Part shown: piece by piece, positions 32,588 through 41,220 of the stretch
Layout: every line of letters starts with the position of its first letter
Position numbering within the stretch: the first letter of the stretch is position 1
DNA from: an uncultured Clostridia bacterium
GTDB lineage: Bacteria; Bacillota; Clostridia; Christensenellales; UBA1242
Assembly (NCBI GenBank): GCA_934771475.1
Contig: CAKVMD010000002.1
Coordinates: forward strand, 43,807 to 107,806
Direction: 5' to 3'
DNA length: 64,000 nucleotides
Position numbers and translations under genes: made by a program
The notes under the pieces: model-generated
What the model saw: only the letters and a program-made list of their open reading frames with translations
Database searches by the model: none
What the model was told of the DNA's origin: nothing

Positions 32588-33490
32588 ATGAAAATTAAAG
32601 CAGGCGTTGTCGGCTACGGAAACCTAGGCAAAGCAGTTGAAAGAGAACTTTTATTGTCCCCTGATTATCAGCTCGTTCAAACTTTTTCAAGACGCGATAT
32701 TCCGCACACTTTGCCATATAGAAAATTAAGAGAATATGAGGGCGAAATAGACCTTCTCTTCTTGTGCGGAGGAAGCCAAAATGAACTTGAAGAGCAGGCT
32801 CTTTCCCTTCTTCCACATTTTTCAATAGCAGAAAGTTATGACAATCATGCAAGGCTTAAAACATTTCACGACAAGATTGATAAGGTGGCAAAAGATAATG
32901 GCAAAATCGCCCTTTCTTCTCTTGGATGGGACCCCGGACTTTTTAGTTATATGCGTGCTTTGTTTACAAGCCTTGGACTAAATCCATACACATTTTGGGG
33001 ACCTGGTTTAAGTCAAGGCCACACGCAAGCAATCAAAAATATTAAAGGTGTTAAGGACGGATTGCAGTTTACTGCTCCTTTGCCAGAAGGAGAACAAAAA
33101 GCATTTAGAGGAGAAATCCTTGACCCTCACCAAATGCATAAAAGAATATGTTATGTGGTGGCAGACCCAGAAGATTATGTGCGAATTGAAGAAGAAATTA
33201 AAACCATGCCAGACTATTTTGTTGGCTATCCAACTGAGGTACATTTTGTTAAGCAAGAGACTCTTGACAAACTTAAAAGTTTTGCTCATCGCGGAAAAGT
33301 TACGACGAAAAACGGAATGATGAATTTTTCGCTAGAACTTCCTTCAAATCCAGAGTTTACTGCCAAAGTTTTAACAACATTTGCTAAAAATTATTTGCCA
33401 CTTAAAGAACATGAGGCTTATGGCGCGTACACAATCATGGACTTACCGCTCAAAAACATTTTAAACGAAGACGAATTTGAATATTTGTAG
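32588..33490 (+). CDS. ddh: meso-Diaminopimelate dehydrogenase
   Basis: A 300-residue NADP-dependent enzyme that converts tetrahydrodipicolinate to meso-DAP in one step, for peptidoglycan and lysine. N-terminal Rossmann loop GVVGYGNLGKAVE; SLGWDPGLFSYMRAL and WGPGLSQGHTQAIKNIKGV are family signatures, and the C-terminal end MDLPLKNILNEDEFEYL is typical. GGAGG lies before the ATG at 32588; the frame opens slightly earlier. dapB follows eight bases later, so this operon gives two consecutive steps and bypasses succinylase or acetylase branches. Confidence 0.94.
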   Translation: MKIKAGVVGYGNLGKAVERELLLSPDYQLVQTFSRRDIPHTLPYRKLREYEGEIDLLFLCGGSQNELEEQALSLLPHFSIAESYDNHARLKTFHDKIDKVAKDNGKIALSSLGWDPGLFSYMRALFTSLGLNPYTFWGPGLSQGHTQAIKNIKGVKDGLQFTAPLPEGEQKAFRGEILDPHQMHKRICYVVADPEDYVRIEEEIKTMPDYFVGYPTEVHFVKQETLDKLKSFAHRGKVTTKNGMMNFSLELPSNPEFTAKVLTTFAKNYLPLKEHEAYGAYTIMDLPLKNILNEDEFEYL

Positions 33491-33498
33491 GAGTTAAT

Positions 33499-34122
33499 AT
33501 GAAAATTATATTAATCGGCTCTTGCGGGAAAATGGGGCAAGAAGTCAAAAAAAATCTAGAACCGGGAGATAAAATTGTCGCGGAAGTAGACCAAAACAAA
33601 CCACTTACAAAGCGAAATCTGCACGCAGATGTCATTATTGACTTTTCTTCCGCCAGCGATAGGAGCAGATATTTTGATTATGCAAAAAAGTGGGGTGTTC
33701 CATACGCCTGCTTTGCGACTGGGCTAACAGAAAATGACGAAAAAGGACTTGACGCTCTTGCGAGCGAGGTCAAGGTTTTAAAATGCAAAAATGCAAGTAA
33801 AGGTGTAAACTTACTTTACGACCTTACAGCCCTTGCCTGTAAAGAGCTTCAAGGAGCAGATGTTGTACTGACAGAAATTCATCACAAAGCAAAGAAGGAC
33901 TCTCCAAGTGGCACCGCAAAAGAACTTGAAAAAATTTTGACTGAATATGGCGTCAACTACGAAACCGTCTGCCATAGGGTTGGCAACGAAAAAGGCTATC
34001 ATGAACTCAAATTCTACCTTGGCGATGAAGTGGTAGTGCTTTCTCACCATGCATTTTCGCGTTCCATTTTTGCAAAAGGCGCACTTGAAAAAGCACGAAA
34101 ACTTGTAGAAAGTGAGTTTTAA
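33499..34122 (+). CDS. dapB: 4-Hydroxy-tetrahydrodipicolinate reductase
   Basis: A 207-residue DapB, short compared with the usual 240-270. It has the N-terminal NAD(P) loop IGSCGKMGQEV, VIIDFSS, the substrate loop EIHHKAKKDSPSGTAKEL with catalytic His and Lys, and a C-terminal HHAFSRSIFAKGALEKARKL. It makes tetrahydrodipicolinate, the direct substrate of Ddh upstream. GGAG site before the ATG. The shortening is in the N-terminal Rossmann part and looks natural since all catalytic pieces remain. Confidence 0.94.
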   Translation: MKIILIGSCGKMGQEVKKNLEPGDKIVAEVDQNKPLTKRNLHADVIIDFSSASDRSRYFDYAKKWGVPYACFATGLTENDEKGLDALASEVKVLKCKNASKGVNLLYDLTALACKELQGADVVLTEIHHKAKKDSPSGTAKELEKILTEYGVNYETVCHRVGNEKGYHELKFYLGDEVVVLSHHAFSRSIFAKGALEKARKLVESEF

Positions 34123-34543
34123 ATCTATTTATAAATTCAAATCTTAGTAAATTTTAATGATTAAAAGAAATATTATTCTATCAAATACTATATTTCTTTC
34201 GAATATTTAAAAAAACATTAAAATATTGCTATATTTTCATATAACGATCTCATTATTCTTAAATTTTTTGAATCTTGCCCCAAGCAAAACCTATTTCGTT
34301 TGTGTTTTTCTGATGTGTCAAAAAAGAAAATTCACCAAATCTTTGGTGAATTTTCTTTTTAAATATTTTTTTACTTTCCCATACAAATAAACCTTAATTA
34401 GTATGAAAACAAACTATCAAGTTCAAACAAAGTTTATCGACATGCCTTTTCACAATACTTTAATCCCGCACAATTTTAAAGCAAAATCTTGCTATTTGAA
34501 AGAGTTCTTTTCATCCTACTTTCTAATTCTGTCAATTTGATAA
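34123..34543. other. Intergenic region, convergent ends of dapB and the BspA-like gene
   Basis: About 420 A/T-rich bases between two convergent genes. The only structure seen is the long terminator at 34323-34360; no convincing small ORF. Confidence 0.6.
34323..34360. terminator. Bidirectional terminator between dapB and BspA-like gene
   Basis: An 18-base perfect stem (AAAAGAAAATTCACCAAA with its complement) around a two-base loop, with A/T-runs on both sides, fit to stop transcripts from both directions. Confidence 0.85.
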
Positions 34544-37456
34544 TCATGAACGAGTCCAAATAGATGAACTATAATTGTTTGTGAGATATTGAGCAGCAGT
34601 TGAACTATTTGATAAATCGCTAAAAGAAACTGATGTGCTGCCAGCTTTCCAACCTGTGGCATTCTTAAAAGTTACAGAAGTTAGAAGACTGCAATCTACA
34701 AATGCTGATGAATTTATCCATTTTAAACTTGAAGGTAATGTGATAGAAGCAAGAGCAGTGCATCCTTTGAAAACACCCCAACCAAACTCTGTCACGCCTT
34801 CTTCTATGGTAACACTTGAAAGTTTTGTGCATGCATAGAAAGCCGAACCGCCTACACTTTTGATATTCTCATGAATAGTTATAAATTTAAGTTGTCCACA
34901 ATAAGCAAAGCAATTATCGGGAATACTCGTTACAGACTTTGGAATTTCTATACTATTAATCGCACTACTCCAGAAAGCTCCAAATTCAAAAGTATTTATC
35001 GTATCTGGCAAAAACACAGAAGTGAGTTTTGTATAAGCCATAAATGCTTTTTCACCTATAACCGTGACTTTATAGGTTTGCCCAATTGTTCCATTAGTTG
35101 CTGTGCCATCCGAAAGAGAAGTTTGATTACAAATGACTTCATTTGGAATAATAATTGAAGATTGTGAACTATCTGCCCCCTTGACAGAAGCAGTTTTGGC
35201 AGTGTTATCATAGGTAAATGTTAATTTCCCAGTATAATCTGTATCTTTTGGTGTAATGCGTTCCCAAGTATGCTCTTTGTAATTCTCTTTCAAACATGTT
35301 GCTGCTGTTTCCGTATTGGAAAGGCTTGTAGGATTTATAATTTCTCCGTCATAATTCCAATTATTGATGTTAGTCCCAAAGTTTGCAAACTGTAAATTAG
35401 TGCCGTCAAATGCAAGTTGTCCAATGGTAGAAAGATTTAATGAGAAATTGATAGTTTTAAGTCCTTGACAATATTGAAAAGCAAACCCTTCTATTGTTTC
35501 TACACTGTTTGGGATATCTATGCTTTCAATATCTTTTTGCCAAAAGAAAGCTCGGGCACCGATTATTTTAATATCATTTGGTATTTGTGATTTAGAACAA
35601 CCGACTATCAATTTTTTATTTTCACGTTGAATAATGCAATTATTTTCGCTATAATAAATTGAATTTTCGTTTGCGACATTTATTTGAGATAAGCTTTGAT
35701 TATTTCCGAATGAACTTCCATCTATAGATTGAACATTTTCAGGAATATACAAAGTAGTCAATTTGGTTAATGAAGAAAAAGCCCAATAATCTATTATCTT
35801 AAGATTTTTTGAAAGTGAAAGTTCTGTGACTGCCGAACATCCGTCAAATGCTTGGGCTTTTACATATAGAACACTGTCTGGAAGGATAATAGAAGTGAGT
35901 TTTGAGCAGTTATAGAATGCACAAGCATTTATTGTCTGGATTGTATTAGGCATGATTACTTTTGTTAAAGATGTGTAATCTTTAAACCCATCTGCCCCAA
36001 TTTCGGTTACTGTATAAGTCTGTCCGATAGTTCCATTTGTTGCAGTTCCATCCGAAAGTGATGTTTGGTTACAAACAACATCACTTGGAATAGTTATTGA
36101 AGTTTGAGTGCTGTCTGCACCTTTCACTGTCGCTGTTTTTGTTGTGTTATTGTAAGTGAAGGTCAATTTCCCAGTATAATCTGTATCTCTTGGTGTTGTG
36201 CGCGTCCAGTTGTACTCTTTGTATCCTTTCGAGCCATCTCTCAATAAAGTAACATTTTTAGAGGCGTCTGATACATCAATGTCGCTTGCAGTTTTGGTTG
36301 CATCTGAATTATGGACTGCGTCCCACTTTACAAGGTTCTTAAATTTAATTGATTTTAATGATGAACAATTTTGGAAAGCAAAAGCACCAATAGTGTTCAC
36401 GCTTGCAGGGATAGTAACATTGGTAAATTCGGCATTCGAGCAACCGTTAAACATTCCATATCCAATCGCTTTCACGCCCTCTTTAATGGTTACAGATTTA
36501 GCTCCCGAGCATCCTGAGAACACCCATGTTCCGACTGTTGTTACTGTCGAAGGAATTTCGATGCTTTCTATTGCAGAACAACCAGAGAAAACTTGTGTCT
36601 CAAATGTTGTAAGCCCTTCGTTAAGCGTAACACTCTTCAAGGTTGTAATATTCATAAATGCACGCGCGCCTATACTCTTAACTGTGCTTGGAATAACTAC
36701 CTTTTCAAGTGTTGTGTAATCTCTAAATGCATCGTTCGCAATTTTGGTTACTGTATATTCGACTCCGCTATGCAAAATCTTATCTGGAATGTCGAGAACC
36801 GTGGCGGTTGTAGAGTCTCCTTTCGTAACTGTACAAGTTTTTGCACTTGTATTAAACGAATTAAATTTCATAGAGTCCGCATAGACTGCCTCGTCAACTG
36901 CAACGCGCTCGTTTGTAAGGGTGATATCTAGATTAAATGTGCCATCTGTTACTGGTTTCTTTACATCACTAACGCTCCAAACAAGTTTGATAACCTTTGT
37001 TCCACTCTTTGCAACAACTTGATTTGTAAAATTGTTTACTTGTACCCCATCCACTTGTCTAGACGTTGAGACATTGTCTGCTTGTATGTTTTCTACAAAT
37101 GTTACCCACAATAATCGCTCATCGCTAAGGTTTGTGATTGTAATTGTAAGTTCTATGTTTTTATCAGCCTCAAAGTCAAGTTTCATGTTTGACCAAGACT
37201 CTGGTGTCGTAAACGCGGAAGTCTCGTAATCAAAATTCAATGTTTCAAGAGCGTTCTCACTTTTAGAACCGCTTATCGTTCCTGTTACCTGTGCATAAAT
37301 GTTGGTTGCATTAAATATGATTTTCCCGCCTATTGGAACTTCTATAAGAGACAAAGCAAGAGCAACCCCCATAAGGGCTCCCCCACAAACAAACAAAAAC
37401 AAAAGTATGTATTTTGATAAAAATTTCAACCCTTTTCTTTTGCTTTTTGTTTCCAC
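34544..37456 (-). CDS. BspA-like leucine-rich-repeat surface protein
   Basis: 970 residues. Residues about 12-40 are a hydrophobic N-terminal anchor or signal (YILLFLFVCGGALMGVALAL). Residues 45-200 form a beta-rich domain. The rest is LRR_5/BspA-type repeats (pattern IPxxVxxIGxxAFxxCxxLxxIxLP) in three blocks, separated by two near-identical linkers that begin with DTDYTGKLTFTY and run to a TIGQTY-type strand, each ending in a new LRR block. BspA-like proteins bind host or other cells at the surface. No LPXTG motif or C-terminal span is seen, so retention would be by the N-terminal helix. AGGAG-like site before the ATG. Single gene. Confidence 0.88.
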   Translation of the reverse strand: METKSKRKGLKFLSKYILLFLFVCGGALMGVALALSLIEVPIGGKIIFNATNIYAQVTGTISGSKSENALETLNFDYETSAFTTPESWSNMKLDFEADKNIELTITITNLSDERLLWVTFVENIQADNVSTSRQVDGVQVNNFTNQVVAKSGTKVIKLVWSVSDVKKPVTDGTFNLDITLTNERVAVDEAVYADSMKFNSFNTSAKTCTVTKGDSTTATVLDIPDKILHSGVEYTVTKIANDAFRDYTTLEKVVIPSTVKSIGARAFMNITTLKSVTLNEGLTTFETQVFSGCSAIESIEIPSTVTTVGTWVFSGCSGAKSVTIKEGVKAIGYGMFNGCSNAEFTNVTIPASVNTIGAFAFQNCSSLKSIKFKNLVKWDAVHNSDATKTASDIDVSDASKNVTLLRDGSKGYKEYNWTRTTPRDTDYTGKLTFTYNNTTKTATVKGADSTQTSITIPSDVVCNQTSLSDGTATNGTIGQTYTVTEIGADGFKDYTSLTKVIMPNTIQTINACAFYNCSKLTSIILPDSVLYVKAQAFDGCSAVTELSLSKNLKIIDYWAFSSLTKLTTLYIPENVQSIDGSSFGNNQSLSQINVANENSIYYSENNCIIQRENKKLIVGCSKSQIPNDIKIIGARAFFWQKDIESIDIPNSVETIEGFAFQYCQGLKTINFSLNLSTIGQLAFDGTNLQFANFGTNINNWNYDGEIINPTSLSNTETAATCLKENYKEHTWERITPKDTDYTGKLTFTYDNTAKTASVKGADSSQSSIIIPNEVICNQTSLSDGTATNGTIGQTYKVTVIGEKAFMAYTKLTSVFLPDTINTFEFGAFWSSAINSIEIPKSVTSIPDNCFAYCGQLKFITIHENIKSVGGSAFYACTKLSSVTIEEGVTEFGWGVFKGCTALASITLPSSLKWINSSAFVDCSLLTSVTFKNATGWKAGSTSVSFSDLSNSSTAAQYLTNNYSSSIWTRS
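35047..35282. repeat. Linker-module repeat, copy 2, in the BspA-like gene
   Basis: DNA of the second linker module; nearly the same as 35990-36224, matching base for base over long runs and differing mostly at third codon positions. Confidence 0.85.
35990..36224. repeat. Linker-module repeat, copy 1, in the BspA-like gene
   Basis: First copy of the ~235-base module encoding a linker with CNQTSLSDGTATNGTIGQTY in both copies. Confidence 0.85.
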
Positions 37457-37565
37457 TTTTACTCCTTTATTTTAATATGTCTAAATAAAATGAATATATG
37501 ACAAAATCGTTATGTAAAAGATTGCACGACTTTTTACAACAATATTATATATTTATCCCCATATT

Positions 37566-37592
37566 TTGTCAACTTTTTATAAGCGTTATACT
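37566..37592 (+). promoter_or_regulatory. Weak promoter-like copy upstream of S51 gene
   Basis: TTGTCA then TATACT with a 15-base spacer; the flanking GTTATACTAAACATATTTT resembles the stronger promoter about 95 bases downstream. Confidence 0.4.
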
Positions 37593-37658
37593 AAACATAT
37601 TTTTTGTATCCATTATTAGTGCGCCCCTTTTCAACCATTTGATTGCACTGCACAATAG

Positions 37659-37687
37659 TTGACATAAATTCCCCCAAGTGTTATACT
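37659..37687 (+). promoter_or_regulatory. Consensus sigma-A promoter of the S51 peptidase gene
   Basis: TTGACA (37659-37664), 17-base spacer, TATACT (37682-37687). It gives a leader of about 125 bases before the ATG at 37820. Confidence 0.85.
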
Positions 37688-37762
37688 AACCATGTTTTCT
37701 AACAAACTATTTTCGCAACTTTGGCACTTCATGCCAATTAAACGCGATAAATGTGGCAAGCA

Positions 37763-37801
37763 AAAGTATACAAAACCAAAGACCTCCCAAAGTATACAAA
37801 A
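37763..37801 (+). promoter_or_regulatory. Paired AAAGTATACAAAA direct repeats (possible operator)
   Basis: Two exact copies of a 13-base unit at 37763-37775 and 37789-37801, centred on the palindrome GTATAC, spaced 26 bases, just before the ribosome site. Could be a repressor site. Confidence 0.5.
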
Positions 37802-37819
37802 GTTTAAAAGGAGATTAGC

Positions 37820-38608
37820 ATGAATCTTATCTTAACAAGTTCATTAGATTTGTATTATAAGGACAAAAATAGCAAAAAAATTGCACATGATTTTGGAAAC
37901 AAAAATGGGATAAAGGATTTAATTAAAAAATTAACACCAAAGCAAGGCAATTTTGTATTTGTCGCAAGTGCGGAATCTGATTATAATGCAACAGATATTT
38001 ATGCAAATTTAACCTTTGATTCCTTCAAACTTACATATCCTTTTAAAAATTACATTATCTTAGATGGCAGGACAAAAGATAGAGCAAAAGAAATTATCGA
38101 AAATGCCGACTTAATATTCTTATGTGGCGGACATGTTCCAACGCAAAATCAGTTTTTTCAAAATATTAATTTAAGAGAGATATTAAGAAACACCAATGCG
38201 TTGATTATAGGGCAAAGTGCAGGTTCAATGAACTCGGCAGATGTTGTATACGCCCAACCAGAACTTGAAGGAGAATCTATTGATCCATCTTTTAAAAGAT
38301 ATCTTAAAGGCTTAGGGTTGACCAGCATAAGCATTCTCCCCCATTTTGAGCAATGTATAGATGATGTGCTTGATGGTAGAAACATATTTAAGGAAATTTC
38401 ATTGCCTGATAGCAAAATAAGACCGTTTATTGCTTACTCGGATGGCGCATTCATTTTTGATAACGGGACAAAACAAGTAATGCACGGAAAAGCATATTTG
38501 TTTGAAAATGGAAGTTATCATCAAATAACAAAAGACGATGAAATCACAGATATCACAGAGTTAGTAAATGACAAATTTGTCGACAATAATCATTTAATTA
38601 AAGAGTAA
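37820..38608 (+). CDS. Peptidase S51-family (dipeptidase E-like) protein
   Basis: A 262-residue protein with the glutamine-amidotransferase-like fold of serine dipeptidases. IFLCGGHVPTQNQFF and IIGQSAGSMNSADVV contain the expected nucleophile Ser133 of GxSxG, and LPHFEQ with YSDGAF further on would supply a His and a Glu/Asp. Family members cut Asp-X dipeptides or cyanophycin fragments; here the target is unknown. AAAAGGAG lies before the ATG. It is the only gene of its unit, ending just before the tRNA-Arg gene. Confidence 0.85.
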   Translation: MNLILTSSLDLYYKDKNSKKIAHDFGNKNGIKDLIKKLTPKQGNFVFVASAESDYNATDIYANLTFDSFKLTYPFKNYIILDGRTKDRAKEIIENADLIFLCGGHVPTQNQFFQNINLREILRNTNALIIGQSAGSMNSADVVYAQPELEGESIDPSFKRYLKGLGLTSISILPHFEQCIDDVLDGRNIFKEISLPDSKIRPFIAYSDGAFIFDNGTKQVMHGKAYLFENGSYHQITKDDEITDITELVNDKFVDNNHLIKE

Positions 38609-38630
38609 AACTAAAAATTTTACTCTATTT

Positions 38631-38707
<77 letters not shown>

Positions 38708-38732
38708 ATTTAAATACTGACAAACTAAAAGT

Positions 38733-38753
38733 GCGCGAAGTTTAAATTCGCGC
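38733..38753. terminator. Hairpin between tRNA-Arg and the AIPR gene
   Basis: GCGCGAA pairs with TTCGCGC around a seven-base loop, followed by an A/T-rich tail; fits a terminator for either side. Confidence 0.6.
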
Positions 38754-38762
38754 CAAATTTCA

Positions 38763-40493
38763 CTAAAATTTTTCGATTTCTTTGTCTAAATCTTCTTTCA
38801 ATTTGATATTTTTGAAATAGGTACTATTAGAGTAGCCAGATGATTTTGCATCTTCGCTTTTCCTTTTCAGTTCATTTATAACGCAATTTTGCAACATTTT
38901 ATAAACATCATCATACAAAGAAATTAACTGTGAAAGGTCTTCTGGTAATTTATCATGAGATTTTAAATAAAGTTTCTTTAAACCATACAAAACAAAGAAA
39001 TCTGAACTTATAACAAAATTATATTCAGGTTTATTATATAAATCTTTGGCTATACTTTCTTCTATTATTTCATTTCTTTTCTTGATGACTAGTTTTGATA
39101 ATTTAAACAACTCTATTATATGGCTGTCTGTCAAATTATCGGTAAAAATCTCATCATACTTAGTAGAAAAGATGTCCTTTTTGTTGTTTCTTGCTTGCGA
39201 AGGGCACTCACAATCGAAAGCGTAAATACATTGAGCTATCTTTTCAAGGTCGATAACACGGTCTCTTTTTTCTTTTTCAAATTCTTTTGCTTTAATTTGA
39301 TAAAAATACCCTTGCAATTTAATTAATTCTTGTAATTTTCTTTGTTTTTCATCTATTGATTTTATATCTCTGTTTGTTACCGCGGTTTGCGAATTGGTAA
39401 ATTCAGCAACATTCGTGGAAAATTCGAGGTCATCAATTTCATAAAATCTGCAAAGCAAATAAATATTTTCAAGGTTTTGGAGATTTTCTTTTCGTATTTG
39501 GTCAAGACATCTTAATGTTTGTCCACCATTGACAACTTGCATCCCCTCTAATGTAACAACCTGTTTGATGGCAAGTTCAGATTTTTTTATTTTGCTACAA
39601 ATAGTGGTCAAGCCATTATTATAATAGAAAAATTTGCACGATTCATTTTCGTCTTTGGCAGTTTTTATTATATTGGAGTTTATAAGGTTGGTTACTCCCT
39701 TGAATTTTCTGACATTATCTCTTAAAATCGAATCATTCAGTTCGTCATCAACCAAAGAATTTAACTCAAAATCAGTGCAATTTCTTTTTTCGGAATTGAT
39801 AGAAAACAATCTAAGAAGTTCAGCTGCATTAACTTTCGCAATAAATCCATTAGCAACATTAAACATATCATTTTTTTGAATTACAATTTTCCCGCAAATG
39901 TTTGGCTTCGTCTTATTGCGGTAATCCTTAATTAAAGAATCACATCCAATAATGTTAAAAGCAACATTTCTGAACTTATGCCTCAAATCATTCAATCTTT
40001 TCGTGTCAACGCGTTCCGCTCCATCACTGCAAAAGAAAACATTGAATGCCACATTCTCGCTATTGTTATATCTCTCGCCAATTTCCTCTATCAATGGTTT
40101 TTGCTTAGAATTGAAAGACTCAATTCTTCCCAAAGGGTCTTCGGTCAAGTCTGTCAGTGCAGATTCTATTTTTGAAAGTTCAGTGGTTGGAAAAGTAAAC
40201 GATGAGGCTGACTCAAAGTTCTCTTTAAATTTACAATTTACCAAATTTACTTCTAACTCGTCAGGCCCTGCATCTTGATTTAAATATAAAATATCAATAC
40301 CTCTGTCATCGTGATTTTCTCCCCTCACTTTCAAGCTCTCAGAATCAGTTATGTAAGTTTGTGCGACATCATGATCCAGTTCAAACAGAGTTTCACAAAC
40401 AAAATAATCCATAGCAACTCCGCTTTTGACTGCATGCTGTTTAACAATTTCATCAATCTTGCTTTTTATCAAATTATAATCCACTACTCTCAT
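38763..40493 (-). CDS. AIPR-family abortive phage-infection protein
   Basis: A 576-residue protein of the AIPR family. The N-terminal part has a restriction-endonuclease-like arrangement, DRGIDILYLNQDAGPDELEVNLVNCKFKE in which Asp and Lys match a PD-(D/E)xK core (seen as GID, then VNLVNCKF); the middle has the AIPR hallmarks FFYYNNGLT and QVVNGGQTL, and a long helical C-terminus follows. AIPR proteins abort phage infection, and some are tied to DNA modification systems. It stands alone, tail to tail with tRNA-Arg; no methylase adjoins it. Its promoter and leader resemble those of the restriction gene at 57.2 kb. Confidence 0.88.
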   Translation of the reverse strand: MRVVDYNLIKSKIDEIVKQHAVKSGVAMDYFVCETLFELDHDVAQTYITDSESLKVRGENHDDRGIDILYLNQDAGPDELEVNLVNCKFKENFESASSFTFPTTELSKIESALTDLTEDPLGRIESFNSKQKPLIEEIGERYNNSENVAFNVFFCSDGAERVDTKRLNDLRHKFRNVAFNIIGCDSLIKDYRNKTKPNICGKIVIQKNDMFNVANGFIAKVNAAELLRLFSINSEKRNCTDFELNSLVDDELNDSILRDNVRKFKGVTNLINSNIIKTAKDENESCKFFYYNNGLTTICSKIKKSELAIKQVVTLEGMQVVNGGQTLRCLDQIRKENLQNLENIYLLCRFYEIDDLEFSTNVAEFTNSQTAVTNRDIKSIDEKQRKLQELIKLQGYFYQIKAKEFEKEKRDRVIDLEKIAQCIYAFDCECPSQARNNKKDIFSTKYDEIFTDNLTDSHIIELFKLSKLVIKKRNEIIEESIAKDLYNKPEYNFVISSDFFVLYGLKKLYLKSHDKLPEDLSQLISLYDDVYKMLQNCVINELKRKSEDAKSSGYSNSTYFKNIKLKEDLDKEIEKF

Positions 40494-40495
40494 AT

Positions 40496-40531
40496 TATAA
40501 CAAACTCCTTATGTCTCATTTTAACATAAAA
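40496..40531 (-). promoter_or_regulatory. AIPR promoter/leader shared with the restriction gene
   Basis: On the minus strand TTTTATGTTAAAAT is followed by AGACATAAGGAGTTTGTTATA and the ATG. The same blocks occur before the restriction endonuclease gene at 57188-57228. Confidence 0.65.
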
Positions 40532-40612
40532 TGTTATAAAATGAAAGAATTTATCAAAGAAGTTTGTTTTTTCTATATTTAAAATGTTTATTTTAAAATT
40601 GTTTTTTATTAA

Positions 40613-41110
40613 TTATTTTATTTTTTCAAAGTTGATTTTATCAATATACCTTAATGCAAAGGACTGCGCCAGAAGCACAAGTGAAAAGACAAAGTTTATA
40701 ACTCCCCCTATTCCCAAAGTATTCTGCGATGACTCCCCACGGTTTAATTCGGTCGTTTTTAACTTTAAACATATCAGCGTAACAAATGTAAGCACTACGA
40801 GAACAAGCGCTAAAATAAGTTGAAATTTTACAAGCATATCCAAAGTTTTTTGATTTTCAATAATATCAAAGTCTGCAAGGAGCAGGCAAAAACTTACAAT
40901 GCCCATCACCGCAAGCACAGTTATCATAAAAACAATCGCAATAGATATTGTTGAAGCAATCGGGTCTCCATTTGGCGCAATAATCAGATTTATTCCTGTA
41001 AGGTTTTCGTTTCCAGTGATAAAATTAGACGCGCAAAAAATAAGCATCAGCAGGCTAAGCGCTGTCCCCACAATATGATTTGCAAGCATAAACATATATT
41101 TTTTGTCCAT
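40613..41110 (-). CDS. Hypothetical four-span membrane protein
   Basis: A 165-residue integral membrane protein with hydrophobic stretches at about residues 12-30, 50-75, 90-115 and 130-155 (for instance IVGTALSLLMLIFCASNF and LILALVLVVLTFVTLIC). The ATG at 41110 has AGAGG before it; the frame is longer upstream without such a site. I do not recognise a family. Its start region faces the flavoprotein gene at 41221 across a 110-base divergent spacer. Confidence 0.65.
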   Translation of the reverse strand: MDKKYMFMLANHIVGTALSLLMLIFCASNFITGNENLTGINLIIAPNGDPIASTISIAIVFMITVLAVMGIVSFCLLLADFDIIENQKTLDMLVKFQLILALVLVVLTFVTLICLKLKTTELNRGESSQNTLGIGGVINFVFSLVLLAQSFALRYIDKINFEKIK

Positions 41111-41220
41111 TTTGCCTCTATCCCTATAACAATCTTTGCCAAAAGGCAAAAATATAAACAAAAGAAAGCAAATATTTTGATTTTACAAAGCTTTTATGTT
41201 AAACTATTTTTAGGTGAAAA

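Noticed and set aside
37692..37823. 43-codon leader peptide upstream of the S51 gene
   Set aside because: Its ATG lies at the expected +1 without a ribosome site; overlap with the gene start (ATGA) is interesting but not enough for a gene call.
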